Shown here piece after piece: positions 1 to 12,412 of a stretch of DNA of 64,000 nucleotides. The notes under the pieces are model-generated. The model searched no databases. It saw nothing but the letters and a program-made list of their open reading frames with translations, and was not told where the DNA came from. Position 1 is the stretch's first letter; each line of letters starts with the position of its first letter. Where the stretch lies: assembly GCA_037893245.1 (NCBI GenBank), contig JBAIAA010000656.1, positions 1,010,001 to 1,074,000 on the forward strand. The letters run 5' to 3'. Origin of the DNA: Crossaster papposus. Its lineage: Eukaryota > Echinodermata > Asteroidea > Velatida > Solasteridae. The position numbers and the translations under genes were made by a program.

Positions 1-396
1 GGAGTGTCGGTCGGAGTGTCGGTCGGAGTGTCGGTCGGAGTGTCGGTCGGAGTGTCGGTCGGACGGTCGGTCAGAGTGTCGGTCGGAGTGTCGGTCGGAG
101 TGTCGGTCGGAGTGTCGGTCGGAGTGTCGGTCGGAGTGTCGGTCGGAGTGTCGGTCGGAGTGTCGGTCGGAGTGTCGGTCGGAGTGTCGGTCGGAGTGTC
201 GGTCGGAGTGTCGGTCGGAGTGTCGGTCGGAGTGTCGGTCGGAGTGTCGGTTGGAGTGTCGGTTGGAGTGTCGGTTGGAGTGTCGGTTGGGGTGTCGGTT
301 GGGGTGTCGGTTGGGGTGTCGGTTGGGATGTCGGTTGGGGTGTCAGTTGGGGTGTCGGTTGGGGTGTCGGTTGGGGTGTCGGTTAGGGTGGTTGGG
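1..396 (+). repeat. 12-bp tandem array (GGAGTGTCGGTC), cut by the window edge
   Basis: About 33 direct copies of a 12-bp unit. The first 20 or so are nearly identical GGAGTGTCGGTC, with one unit carrying GGACGGTCGGTC. After about 250 the unit drifts to GGAGTGTCGGTT and then to GGGGTGTCGGTT before it ends near 396. The gradient from uniform to degenerate suggests growth on the left side. Because 12 is a multiple of three and the unit has no stop, frames stay open by periodicity (SVGV repeats); no start context or splice signal supports a gene. Confidence 0.95.
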
Positions 397-814
397 GTGT
401 TTGTTTGTAAGACTTACTACACCAATAGTTAGTTTTACCATTTTTTGTTCAGTGAAAACAGCCCACAAAAGTTCCTTCCTGTTACTTTTCCAAGTACAAT
501 GGTTATTTTTACGAGCCAACTTTGGACAGGAAAAGCGACATGGTCATTAGTGAACCGTTCATGTCAGGTTATGATAATGGAAGATACAGGCCAAGATTTT
601 GCCAAGTCAAAAAATGTGTGGACACTGGTATGGTGAACCCATTACATTTTAATTGTCACTGCTGTATCTTTAAAACTTAGTCCAATGCAAAAATGTAGGC
701 CTTACTATAGTACAACCAGCCTTATCAAAACAACCATTTTATTTGTTAATATTATTTTGTTAAAAAAAGAAACGATAGTCCACATGATTTATTGAAAGTT
801 CCCTGGCATCTCTT
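397..814. other. AT-rich sequence without recognised feature
   Basis: Single-copy looking, AT-rich sequence between the first array and the LINE tail. Short open frames here show no family signature. Confidence 0.5.
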
Positions 815-2162
815 AATAATAATAATAATAATAAAATAATATAAAGCATTTATAATGCGCCATCTATCTAGAGAAAACCTATTCCGAGGCGCAACATAAA
901 ACACAAACATGACAAAGGAAAAATAATGAACCAAAATAAAATGCAACAATAAATAAAACATAAAGGCAATTCAAGATCAATAATGTGACCCTACAAGATC
1001 AAAGAGGATATCACAGTACCAACACACACTGCCCAGCTGCACATGGCAAACAAGTAAAGAGAGGAGAAGACCAGAATTAGCAGTTACAACAACTTAACAG
1101 CAATAACTGATTCCTGCCCAACCAAAATGAGAAAAAAAATGGCCGAACATACATATATTAAGGTATGTGTCAGCAATGCGATACCAGAAATCACATTAAA
1201 GACATCAAGTAAAAGCTCAAAATGAGTACATAAATCACAATAAAATGTTTTGCAAAAACAATCAAATATTATAAGCAGTTTCAAATAAATGAGTTTTTAA
1301 CAACTTTTTGGAAACATTGATGGAACTACAACTGCGAAGTTCGAATGGCAAGGCATTCCAAAGCTTGGGAGCAGCTGCATAAAATCCACGATCACCATAC
1401 GACGAAACAGTTCTAGGGACAGTCAGAAGAATTTTGTCAGCAGATCTCAAAGTGCGTTTTGGAATATATGGAGAAAGAAGTTCATTAATATACACTGGTG
1501 CCATAGCATTAAGTGATTTCCAAGTGAGCAAAAGTAGCTTAAATTGAATTCTTTGACGAATTGGTAACCAGTGTAGTTGTTTCAAAATTGGCGAAATATG
1601 ATCAAATTTACGAGTGCGGGTTAACATGCGTGCTGCAGCATTTTGAGCACGTTGGAGCTTTGCCAGTAGTTGTTCATTTATACCATATAATAGAGAATTT
1701 CCATTGTCCAATCTCGATATTACCAAAGCATGGACTAAAGTAGCTGCTGTATCGTCATCCAAAACTTTACGAATTTGATTAATGTTCCTGATTTGGAAAT
1801 ATGTAGCTTTGCAGACACGTTTGATGTGATCCTCCATAGATAGCGTGTTGTCAAAAATAATTCCCAAATTACGAGCACTTGGCGAAGCATGAATGGGTGA
1901 TGACACTATTTGAATAGAGTTGTTTGTGGCTCTGGATTGAAGGTATTTTGATGTGACTATGATGAGCTCAGTTTTGTCGTCATTTAATTTCAGTTTATTA
2001 GAAGTCATCCAAGATTTTATGACCACAATACATGATTCCATGCGTTTGCGAGTAGCTAGTTCATCTTCGTTGTCATACAAATCAAATAGTAAATACAGTT
2101 GCGTATCATCCGCATACATGTGCACCAGTAAATCAAAAGTTTCTTCAGACAACAAGAATTAG
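815..2162 (-). mobile_element. L2/CR1-type LINE, 5'-truncated, C-terminal reverse transcriptase and 3' tail
   Basis: A minus-strand open frame (1262-2155, 297 residues) begins just before the RT active site YADDTQLYL (residues 14-22). It continues with the KTELIIV and LGIIFD segments and the C-terminal module LQRAQNAAARMLTRTRKFD, LHWLPIRQRI and APVYINELL, ending in KLLKTHLFETAYNI. This is the usual end of L2/CR1-clade ORF2 proteins. It is followed by about 430 bp of 3' UTR that ends in a (TTA)n tail near 815-836, a known L2/CR1 feature. The element is cut at its 5' end immediately upstream of YADD, as expected from incomplete reverse transcription. The last 297 codons are uninterrupted, so insertion is fairly young. 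Confidence 0.9.
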
Positions 2163-2824
2163 GCCAAGTCAAGAGTATAAAGTACAAGCTAGCAGTCCAA
2201 TCTCAGGATTCACCAGGGACTTTCTACATCTCAAGTTACATTAGGGCCGACCCATCACTCTACAGCTTATGCACTACTGACATTCTCTTGACACCTTCTA
2301 GTCAAGCTACATGAGATGTGACCCTCCAACATTTCAACACTTGAAATGATCCATGGACTCTGAGAGAGAGTTCATCTTCAAAAAGGAGTCGTCTTCTAAA
2401 GCTAAATTGGATGGTAGGATAGCTAAACAGGGTGGTCTCAGACCACTCTGTCTAAGCTGAACTGGACCCACAAGTCTCATCCCAGGATATCACTCTGTAA
2501 CTTACAACAAAAGTAGTTGGTCAGTCAGTTAGTGTCTCAGTGAGTCACACTACAACTGGTTGGTTCTTTGGGTCGAGCGAAAAATAGCGCAACACAGCAA
2601 CATACCAGTACATGTAACACATTTGAATTCCAGCAGCACATTTGACTATGAGTTAAAAACACTGAAATTTCACGGAGATTTTTTATTATTCAAGAGCTCA
2701 TTTTTTTATTTTTTATTTATTTATTTATTCCATTTCGTTACCCAGGGTGTGCCCAAACTGGTTTTCATTAGGGCCCTGCTGCATCATTGAATAACATATA
2801 CAACAAATATTTAAAAAATATATA
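2163..2824. other. Unassigned region with a possible LINE 3' tail
   Basis: Mostly featureless. At about 2700-2790 the minus strand reads CACCCTGGGTAACGAAATGG followed by repeated AAATA units, which looks like a retroposon 3' end. No coding part accompanies it. Confidence 0.35.
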
Positions 2825-3340
2825 AACTAGAAATGTGTTTGTGGACAAGCAGTACACTTAGCTGTTCCAACTGTTTAAAATGAATCTCTGACATGTGATC
2901 AATATATGACAAAATTCCTTCAAATCCTTGATAACTCATGTGACGTAAATGGCATTAAAAAATAGATATAACGCTAAACACCTTTCATGATAAATCATAT
3001 GCCTCATGGTATAACACATTCCCATAGCTGCATACCAAGTTTGACCCAAATAGATACAAGTAGAGGGTCTCAAAAACTGCATCTTTAATTTGACGTCACG
3101 TGACCCCCGATATTCATCATGAGAAATGTCCCCTTGGCCCATTTGGGGATGGTGGTCGAGGTGTGTGCCAAGTCTGAAGTGGATCAGATTTACCAAAGTG
3201 TCAAAGTCAATAGTCTGAAGAAACCCATGTACAAAACCTATGGGAAGGAATCTAAAAGAGGGGAAAAGAAGAAGATATAGGTACATGTAGGTATCCCCAT
3301 ATTTAAACCTGGGGTGCGTTTTGGCGGTCATAACCCAAAA
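2825..3340. repeat. Dispersed repeat F, long copy
   Basis: The left part (GTGTTTGTGGACAAGC, then CTGTTTAAAATGA) and the right part (TGCCAAGTCTGAAGT) both recur, closer together, at 40524-40632. The short copy thus looks like an internally deleted version. No coding capacity or clear terminal inverted repeat was seen. GACGTCACGTGAC lies near 3093. Confidence 0.5.
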
Positions 3341-3540
3341 ATAGTTATGTTGATTGTCTTTGATTAATCATTTTATTGATTTGAATATTGCACAATTGTG
3401 CGTAATTCTCGTCGATTAGAAATTTTCTGAGAAATTAACCGAAAAAAAAATACAGAACCAGTTTATGACTGTCTATGACTACCAAAACGCACTCCTGATG
3501 CACAGTAATATAATAGTTGTAGTTTGACATTTACAGCACA

Positions 3541-4316
3541 GCGCAATTGAAAGTTAAACCTTACCGGTACAAAAGGAAATTATTTTTACACTTTTTCACA
3601 CATTTGTTTAAGTGAGAAACCCATTTTCACACCTTTTCACAAAGTGGTAAACTTTTTAGGAGGAAACCAATTTTCTCACCTTTTCACACAAGTGGAAAAC
3701 CTTTTTCACACAATTTTTACACCTTTTCACACACACAGTCGTGAACACACAGCTTTACCTTACATACGCACTGTGGACATTCCTTTGTATTCGTGTAGTT
3801 AACAAACTTTGACTAAATACTCATTTTTCTCGCTTCCCCAAAACAAATTTACCCTCAAATTAGGATTATGGGCCTCTCAGCTGTCCCTTCTATCTTTTCT
3901 ATATATAACCCTAACCCGTTTTTCCTCTAGCGCTCTTTTTCGGAAACTGAAAAACGGATTGTGGACGTGTGCAAGTCCACACACCGTAACCTCTTCCCGC
4001 ATCGTGTGGACCTATATTGTTCGGAGGTCCACAGTGCGTATGCAAGACTAACTCCACATAACGACCGAGGATCGATATTGTGTTTTCCTTTGTTCCTTTA
4101 CTATACCCTAACCCCATTACCTAGCGCTTGCCCCAACGATCGAGGACCGATTTCAGACAAGCAAACCGTCCTTCGAGGATCTTTTGTTCCCTTTGTTCTC
4201 TTTTGTGTTACGATCCTCGATCGTATTACGATACAAGAACAATTAGGTAACCAATTTTCACACTATTTCACACATTTTTCACACCTTTTCACACAAGTGG
4301 GAAACCGTTTTCCACA
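3541..4316. repeat. Degenerate TTTTCACAC minisatellite interrupted by repeat C
   Basis: From 3541 to about 3745 and again from 4250 to 4316 there are imperfect repeats of ACCTTTTCACACAAGTGG. The stretch between (about 3800-4248) is a different dispersed repeat, called C here, containing GATCGAGGACCG and CCGTCCTTCGAGGATC. C recurs on the other strand at 12252-12412. C also has two diverged halves of its own, each with a CCTAACCC and TAGCGCT pair. C appears to have inserted into, or been captured by, the minisatellite. Confidence 0.6.
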
Positions 4317-5106
4317 CTCCTCAGCATTACATAGAAGTAAGGACTGATCTTAGCAATCATCTTGCCATGTGCAAGGGGATACTCCTCAGAATTACATAGA
4401 AGTAAGGACTGATCTTAGAAATCATCTTGCCATGTGCAAGGGGATACTCCTCAGTATTACATACTGGTAGAAGTAAGGACTGATCTTAGAAATCATCTTG
4501 CCATGTGCAAGGGGATAATTCTCAGTATTACAGGAGTAAGGACTGATCTTAGAAATCATCTTGCCATGTGCAAGGGGATACTCCGCAGTATTACATAGGA
4601 GTAAGGGCAGATATAAATCATCTTGCCATGTGCAAGGGAATACTCCGCAGTATTACATAGGAGTAAGGACAGATCTTATAAATCATCTTGCCATGTGCAA
4701 GGGGATACTCCTCAGAATTACTTAGGAGTAAGGACATTTAGAAATCATCTTGCCATGTGCAAAGGGATACTCCTCAGTATTACATAGGAGTAAGGGCAGA
4801 TATAAATCATCTTGCCATGTGCAAGGGGATACTCCTCAGTATTACATAGGAGTAAGGACAGATCTTAGAAATCATCTTGCCATGTGCAAGGGGATACTCC
4901 TCAGTATTACATAGGAGTAAGGACAGATCTTAGAAATCATCTTGCCATGTGCAAGGGGATACTCCTCAGAATTACTTAGGAGTAAGGACAGATCTTAGAA
5001 ATCATCTTGCCATGTGCAAGGGGATACTCCTCAGTATTACATAGGAGTAAGGACAGATCTTAGAAATCATCTTGCCATGTGCAAAGGGATACTCCTCAGT
5101 ATTTCA
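4317..5106 (+). repeat. 65-bp minisatellite, about 12 copies
   Basis: Direct repeats of about 65 bp. Each has CATCTTGCCATGTGCAAGGG, then ATACTCCTCAGTATTACATA, then GGAGTAAGGACAGATCTTAG. Variants lack GATCTT or carry an extra CTGGTAG. Within each unit ACTCCT and AGGAGT flank a 12-base spacer, so every repeat can form a small hairpin. No coding frame persists. Confidence 0.93.
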
Positions 5107-7829
5107 TTGATCAGATTCTGTTCCAATCTCCCAAACGGCAGAAAGCATTTTTCTCATCAATTTGGCAATTCAAAGGCAAAGTCATGAAACATTACCAATT
5201 TCAGCAAAAAACTAGCCAAATGAGTAACATGTACTTGCTTTAGCTTTGAGTTTTGGATGAAGATCATTTTATCAGAACACAAATGGAATATTAATTTTAA
5301 TTTGATATTTATATTGCTTTGTTTTTTTTCTGCTGTTTTCGTAGGGCTACCGTTTCTTTAAGTGACTTCCAGCCTTGTAAATAGGCACTTTTAGTGAACA
5401 TTTTTACAAAATCAGAGGAAAAAATGTCATTCCATGTACAATATACTTTTCCTTTAAAAATACAATACGAGTATAATATTGACTGGACCTTATTCATGAT
5501 CGTCTCAAAGACTAGCTTAGAGAATGAAGATTGTCAAATCTCTGCAATAAATTATAGAAATCCATTTTAAATTGAAGCAGGTCTAATTATATCAATCGTA
5601 ATTACAGAGTAAACCACGTCAATTGACTGAAAATCGACATAATTCTGTTAATAACAAATCCTATCATCCAGCACATCGAAAACAAACCAATGCATTATTT
5701 TCCAATCTGTATAAGCCATCTATGACCTAGATTCTTGTTATATCCTGGTTACTATCGGCGGCGGCAGCAGGTCAGAATGTTATCTTGCTTCACATTGATC
5801 AGTGAGTGAGTAGACATGTTAGGACATGTTCCCCTCTTTCTAACAGATGAAGCAAGATAGCGGAGATGGGTAGAGGAAGCACAGTCTCTAGGGTTGAAGG
5901 GGGAGGCAGTCACGCACCGCGAATGAAGGAACAAGAAAAAGACAAGATAGACGGCAATTGGAGATGCTTCCGCGAAAAATAGAAATACGATTCTTGTGAA
6001 ATAGAGACACATACAAAGATGAGAATGGCCCTTACCAAAGAAAGTTGGACAAAATCCAAGAAAAGCGACTTGAATCTTTGCCAACTTGCTTACCAAAAGG
6101 TTGTTTCCAGGAGGTTAAAGGAAACACTTGTAAGACACAATGATTATTACAATCTGCGATGGTGAATGTACTCTAAAAAAATGAAAGTTCACCTGCGGAG
6201 AGTGACCAGAAAAGTGTAGCTGGCTTTGAATTGACACAGGGGGCTCACTTGGGTACATACCGGTACATGTACATACTAGACACTTCATGAAGAAAAGTAA
6301 TCAAGTCATATTTGATTTGATGTCCTGATAGAGCATCTGCAATTACCTTAGAAAGTCAAGACCCACATATATTGAAGTATTGACAAAAACTGTACATTGT
6401 ATATATCGAGTTTAGAGTTATAGTGCACCATTTTCTGTTGTGCATTTTTATTGTTTGAAACAGCAAAAGTTTGCAAAATCTAAAGAATGGCGCAAGACAA
6501 CTAACCAATTCATTGCCGACGACACCTCATGCTCCAAGAATATGTTGTATTATATTTCTGCACATTTAGAATATCAGAACTCACATACCGGTACAGTGTC
6601 CTGGATGGTACAAGAACACATCTGAGTTGGTGTCAATCTTTTTGGGTACAGACTCGAAAAATGACATGTAAAACAAGATTAGACTTGTCTTGTCAAGCTA
6701 CGTCACGCTAAGTTAAAGATATCAAATGTACTCAGTTTGAGTAAAACAAATCATGAATAAACCCTAAAAGAAAGATGTCAGAAAAATGGACTTAACAAGG
6801 CCATTGCTCTACAATAAGCTGCTGGAATATAAAGACCTAATTACATGTACCTAAATACATTATCAGCGTTCAATATTTTAAATCCACACATTTAAAATCA
6901 TCTCAACCTCCACTTTAAATTGATTTCAAGGAAACTGCCAGAGCATGTATAGCAATTACCAGTTTATTTGCGAAAATTTCCGAAAGTGCGTCTCTGAGGC
7001 ACATCTTTGGAAATGACATTCTTTTGTTATTTTATTCAAAATGACAGCATGCCATAAGGAATAATTTCACAGGGAGTTCAGAATTATTAATATCTTTACA
7101 ACAAGTAAGCTTTTCAACAATACTTTGGTTGGGTACATTCCACCTTTAAGTAGCAAGTGTGTATCATTTAATAGTCTTGTCAATAGACCCATCTATATTT
7201 ATACTCTCTCAGCTCAGATCAAGTTTCCCAGATCAAAACAGACTTTTGAGTGCACTATCGATCGAGTTTCCCAAGAACTAGTTATTAGTGAGAGATTGGA
7301 AATTTGGAATGAACATTGCCAGAAGGGCCTACCATACGTGTTTCCTGGAGTAGAGTACAGACAGGTTGAGATAGAGAGGGCTATAGCATTTTAAAGAGGT
7401 TACCAGAACTCTCTTTAATTACTCCAAATCTGGGACAAATATAACAGAGCTGCTAAATATACAAATATATATATTATCCTTTTTATTTTTATTTGTGGCC
7501 GAGCATAATTTGGCCAATCAGTTTTTTTTATACTTTTTCTGTTTTGAACCGCTGACTATTTAATACCTTGTCTCTTTTTTCACTTCTCATTTTGAGCTTC
7601 AATTTTGACAACTAAAGCAAGCTCAAATATTCCTAAATAGCAAAAGTGTAATCTTGGAAGAACATCTAATGGTAGGACACAAACTGACATATTGCACGCT
7701 TGTCAGGATCACCATATAAATATGGAAACAAGACAAGACGCATTGTAATTATGAAGAAAGATGAAAAGGCCCAATCTCAACACTAATAATATGCAGACTG
7801 TCCCATGTAGAATGTTGTCATGCAAATCT
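5107..7829. other. 2.7 kb without recognised gene or repeat
   Basis: AT-rich sequence with scattered ACCGGTAC and TACATGTAC palindromes. Open frames of 60-115 residues (for example minus strand 5752-6096) show no domain, periodicity or splice-site support. Nothing further can be claimed. Confidence 0.45.
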
Positions 7830-8345
7830 TAACTTGCATATCCCTTTTTCTCAAGTCTTTACTTGCATATCCCTTTTTCTCAAGTCTTTACTTGCAAGGG
7901 ATATCCAGGAGTTTCTCAAGTCTTTACTTGCAAGGGATATCTAGGAGTTTCTCAAGTCTTTACTTGCAAGGGATTTCTAGGAGTTTCTCAAGTCTTTACT
8001 TGCAAGGGATTTCTAGGAGTTTCTCAAGTCTTTACTTGCAAGGGATTTCTAGGAGTTTCTCAAGTCTTTACTTGCAAGAGATATCTAGAAGTTTCTCAAG
8101 TCTTTACTTGCAAGGGATATCTAGGAGTTTCTCAAGTCTTTACATGCAAGAGATATCCAGGAGTTTCTCAAGTCTTTACATGCAAGAGATATCTAGGAGT
8201 TTCTCAAGTCTTTACATGCAAGAGATATCCAGGAGTTTCTCAAGTCTTTACTTGCAAGGGATATCTAGGAGTTTCTCAAGTCTTTACATGCAAGAGATAT
8301 CCAGGAGTTTCCCAAGTCTTTACTTGCAAGGGATATCTAGCAGTT
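7830..8345 (+). repeat. 36-bp tandem array, about 13 copies
   Basis: Direct head-to-tail copies of a 36-bp unit, TCTTTACTTGCAAGGGATAT plus CTAGGAGTTTCTCAAG. The first two units are shorter (CATATCCCTTTTTC). Variants alternate GGGATAT, GGGATTT and AGAGATAT. The array ends exactly where a family A MITE fragment starts (8346). There are no unique spacers, so this is not a CRISPR. Frames are open only because 36 is a multiple of three. Confidence 0.94.
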
Positions 8346-8542
8346 TCAAAACGGACGATGGATAAACACATCACAAGCAAGGCTGGAAATATCTGTCAGC
8401 GACTGACTTGCAGCGAGCGAGGCTGAAATATATCAGGGTGTGATATCTACAGATGCCGGCCAGAACCCGTCTCGGATCAAGGTTCGTGAAAAATTATCAT
8501 GCGTCTGGCCCCAATCAATGTCAAAATAATCCTGGCGCGAAC
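8346..8542 (+). mobile_element. Family A MITE (TTAA type), copy A1, left end lost
   Basis: Matches other family A copies from the AAACGGACGATGG segment through GCGAGCGAGGC and CCCGTCTCGGATC to the right terminus CCTGGCGCGAACT. The left terminal repeat is missing where the 36-bp array begins. Non-coding. Confidence 0.75.
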
Positions 8543-10035
8543 TACATGTAGTTTTAAGCAACTTTCATGCTGACCAGAGCTTACCAGGTGGTGCAAACAA
8601 GCCAAGATTGTAGTTGTTGAATTACAAGATTTGTTGTCAGACAGAAAATGGTTCAACTTTTGAACATGGCCAAGATTATAGCACATAGAGCTATGGTAGA
8701 TTGCAAGGTGGGTGGGACAGTTGATGTTATTCATATATTCAAATCACTGTAGTTATCCCATGACAGTTGTGTGCAGGTCACTTTGTGAATATTCCTCCAG
8801 ATTCAACCATCCATGGTTGGCCTCAGAGTCTCAAACCAAAGGTTATACTGTAAAGAAGATCCCTTAAACTCCCCAACACTCCATGGTGCACTGCCCAAAT
8901 TCAAGTCTAGTTTAGGTTTAACGCCAAATAACATGCAAGCCTTGCAACATCACAAGGCTTTCTCCAACAAACAATTATTTATCATCTTGTCCTTCCTCTT
9001 TCCAACACTTTTCAAATGTTGGTGGGGTTGGCCTACAATTTTAAATATACACACTAAAACAAATCCAGTTCCCGAAAGGTAATACCTCCCAAGCCTGCAA
9101 TTCCTACAGCTTCTCAGGGAAATATGAACCATTTTTCAACCGTACTTTTATCAATTAAGTCTGCCCTCAAATGGAAGCCCCAAAACCAGAGAGTTGATCC
9201 TCGGCTGTTTAAAAAAAACCATAATCCCATCTTTTTTAAAAAGCCAAACGGTCTCCTCTTTCAATATAAATTGTGGGTACACTTTTCCTCCTAATGAGCT
9301 CGCATAGACATTCTCACTTCAATTAGTGTAGTGCACCCTCCAGTGCCTATCAGCCAGTTCAGTTATAATTGGTCAGCTGGCCGGAGAGTCTCTGGCCACC
9401 AATAAAAACTCATCTACATATAGAAAGCTCCCTCTAACAACTTTACCACCTTAAACACTACCCTGGGAATTAGGGTGATTTTCCCAGGTCAGTGTGATAT
9501 TCCTACTTTTATTAAATATCTACAGAGGGGGGAGGGAGGGGGGGGGGGGGGGGGGGGGGTTCACAGAGGGATTTGTAAAATCATTTAGAGAAATGTTTTG
9601 ATTAGGCCATGAACTGATTGCGAGGAGGATAGAACACAGCCTCAAGGCTGAATGCCCTGCAACTATCATTGCCCTACATAGTCCTCCTTTAAAAACAGTG
9701 TACACTGTACGTGTACGTCATATTTACACAGCGGCACAGGTACCAGTACGGTGTAATGCAATTCCTATAGCACTTGACAGAATTCCTTTGTCTCCCATGT
9801 AAGTATCTTAACAGCCAAGCTAAATAAATACAACAAATGCAAAAAATATTCGGCGCTGGTCGAGGTGTTCCTGAACGTACGTCACAATTATGCAAATCGT
9901 TAATAAGCTACCCTCTAGGGGCGGGGGCGGTCCCCCAAAAGTCTTGATTTAAAACAAAATATTTATTACCCAAAACTAAAACTTTTATATACTGGAAATC
10001 ACTCAATTAGTTATAATCTTTCATTTAAACTAATA
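8543..10035. other. 1.5 kb without recognised gene
   Basis: No domain or repeat was recognised, apart from a G run of about 20 inside the G-rich tract at 9531-9560. Confidence 0.4.
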
Positions 10036-11150
10036 CAAAACACATTAAATAAGTTAAGAGGGCCTAATATTTTGATCTTAACAAGATCTTCTTCAGAGAC
10101 GTCTCTGAAGAAGATCTTGTTTGCAGCAGTTTTAATCTTATTCACAAAACACATTACTTAGACTCTTTAAGGTGAGCAGGCATAATTCTCACATCTCTGT
10201 AGTTGCGTTTCCTGTTACCATGCCAACCATGCCTCCTTGATGAAGAAACGTGGATGTTGACAGATGAGTCCAATACACATTGCCACCCACTCAAGTGGTC
10301 TTCTTTTTTTTCTTAAGAGAAAAAGTAAGAGGATCTGGTGAGGAAACAGAGTAGGTTTACTCCAGGCTATAAGAGGCAGTAGCTGCCAAGCCCCCGTGGA
10401 TGTGTTCAGTGAATCCACGAAATGACAATGATACTATCGGCTGGATATTACATGTCTACAGAATGATAGACTGCCCAGAGGGTTTCAAACAGTACATGCC
10501 AGGAAAGTCCGCCAAATGGGGATTGTTAGAACATGTATAGAAAGCACAGATTACAATGGAACAAACAACAAAAGGAGGATTAGGCTGAGGGATTAAAGGG
10601 TGAGGTCAGTGTGGGTAGGATCAAAGGCAGGGTAGGAACAAAGGCAGAAGGGTAAAACCACAAGGAAGGGGGTCCAGAATGGAGATCAAAGGGAAGAGCT
10701 AACAAAGAAGTATGAATAGGAGTAATGTGGAGGGGGGGGGGGGGGGGTTTAGGAAAATAGACAGGGAAAACCAGAGAAGTGAAAAAAAATAATAAAAAAA
10801 ATTCTGGTAAGGAATGAATCTGAAACAGATGACAAATGGAGAAAAAATTAGAAGTTAATCATTTCCTAGTTGGATGTTAAGCCCATGTGGTTGAATAGTC
10901 CGAAGACGATTCATCCAAACTTTCTCCCGGCTGAGGCGGACTGAGTCTTTCCGATGGCCAAGTGATTCTATGCCCTGAAGAATCATATCAGAAATGCAAT
11001 GGTTAGGCTGGTTAAAGTGATGTCCTACAGGGGTTGACAGTCGATCGATGACTGTAGAAACGCATTTTTGGTCTCTCCGACATACTGACTCCACAAAACC
11101 TGCACGAGATGAGATATACGACATTAGATGTACTGCAAGTGATGTTACTA
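10036..11150 (-). mobile_element. Penelope-like element fragment with GIY-YIG-type endonuclease end
   Basis: The minus strand at 10855-11124 codes a protein end with VGHHFNQPNHCISDM and SREKVWMNRLRTIQPHGLN. This resembles the C-terminal part of the GIY-YIG endonuclease domain of Penelope-like retroelements (the HFN..H and REK.WM.RLRT..P.GLN pattern). Upstream residues VYLIS-like and FVESVCR fit the start of the same domain. Beyond the frame lies a non-coding stretch with a G run (10731-10747), then a segment, TCTTCAGAGAC with ATCAAAATATTAGG on the other strand, that recurs at 40200-40255 and may be the element's end. Only the 3' part is present; it is an old, broken copy. Confidence 0.55.
10080..10121. 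repeat. Perfect 42-bp palindrome
   Basis: AACAAGATCTTCTTCAGAGA followed directly by its reverse complement, with no spacer and centred on GACGTC. One arm continues leftward into a segment found again at 40200-40255 (CTGAAGAAGATCTTGTTAAG). The palindrome thus seems to be a head-to-head junction of two copies of that terminal segment. Confidence 0.9.
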
Positions 11151-11939
11151 ATAATTCTATGAGTAGTACTATTTAAAATTCTTTTAAATAAACTGTTGAC
11201 TTAAAAAGAAAAAATACAGTCATGAAAACTGCACTTTTAAGCTTTGCTAAAATCTGCTCCCCTCCAACAAGGATTGTCTCAATCCATTGAAGATAAGACT
11301 TTCTAGTACTAGGCTCTAAATACAGCCTAGATGCATTGACTTTATTGAATAATGAATAACCAATGTAATCCTAAATACAACCTAGATACATCAATTGGCT
11401 TTGCTTAATAGTGAATAACAAATGTAATCCCTAGTACAACAGTTCTAGATTGTATGTCTTTGATCTTATTACAATCAGTGCTACGGAAATGCGAAATGCA
11501 AGAAATTACAGAAAACGTTGGCTTTATAAGGCATTTGTTGAGCTGAGGCAAAATCCTGGATTGAGGAATTTGCACAAAAAATAAAAAAACACGAATCTCT
11601 GGAGATAAAAGGTTTTGAACTTTATTCACAGCTTAGACAAGTCCCAACATGTTGACATCAAGTACTAAATTTAAGAAAGAATGAACTTATTGGAAGACAG
11701 CCGCGGTGAAATCTTATTGTAAGGTTTTAAGGGAACCCAGAAGCAGTAAATCACATTTAATGACAGTGGAATTTATGTGTACATGAGATTTGCACTTTTT
11801 AAGAGCAAGAATTTCCGGGAGTACAAGTATGGCAAGTTGGCAGCCACAACTTTAATTCTTACAGCTAAGGGCAACGGTCACCTGTGGAATTGTAAAACAA
11901 ATTTGATTTGTCTGGACCAGATTTGTGGTAGACATCAAT
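11151..11939. other. Unassigned region
   Basis: No gene or known repeat recognised. A motif, CTAGATTGTATG or CCTAGATGCATTG with TGAATAACCAATGTAATCC nearby, appears two or three times between 11310 and 11450, suggesting a short decayed duplication. Confidence 0.35.
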
Positions 11940-12102
11940 AGAATAATAATAATAATCCTGCTTACCGGATAGCACTTTCTATTGTATCAAGGATCTCAAA
12001 GCGATTTACAATATTATCCCATTCATCAGACCCTAGACCACTCCACCTCGACCCTCATGTACCCATAAAATACTTCTGGGTGGAGAGAGGCAATTGTAGT
12101 TA
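11940..12102 (-). mobile_element. SINE or LINE 3' end with (TTA)n tail
   Basis: On the minus strand: TTGCCTCTCTCCACCCAGAA, then AATCGCTTTGAGATCCTTGA, then AAAGTGCTATCCGGTAAGC, then a (TTA)n tail. This order is the common 3' module of deuterostome SINEs and their partner LINEs. The tRNA-like head is absent. A family B MITE starts directly at its other end. Confidence 0.65.
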
Positions 12103-12103
12103 C

Positions 12104-12412
12104 AGGTAGGATACACCATTGGTAATTGCTTGAATTATCATGAAAGGGTGGATTTGGGGGATGGTATTTTATAGTAATATTGTTTAACTGACCTGTTCGA
12201 AGTTTTACAATTATGGATGCCAAAAAAAGCAAGAAAAAATGTGCTTGTTTCCTTTTGCGATCGAGGATCGAAAAACAAAAGAAAACAAAGGGAACAAAAG
12301 ATCCTCGAAGGACGGTTTCTTTGTCCTCGATCGGCAAGATAAGCGCAAAGCAATGGGGTTAGGTTTCAGTAAAGGAATAAAGGAAAACACAATAGGGAAT
12401 CCTCGGTCGTAA
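12104..12412 (+). mobile_element. Family B MITE head joined to repeat C
   Basis: Starts AGGTAGGATACACCATTGG and follows family B through TTTTACAATTATGGATGCC to about 12250. It then switches to repeat C sequence (GATCGAGGATCG, CCTCGAAGGACGG) in reverse orientation relative to 4047-4245. Either a chimeric element or C inserted into B with loss of the right end. Confidence 0.65.

Noticed and set aside
7830-8345. CRISPR-like array with 36-bp repeats
   Set aside because: Repeats are contiguous with no unique spacers, in a eukaryotic sequence, with no cas genes.
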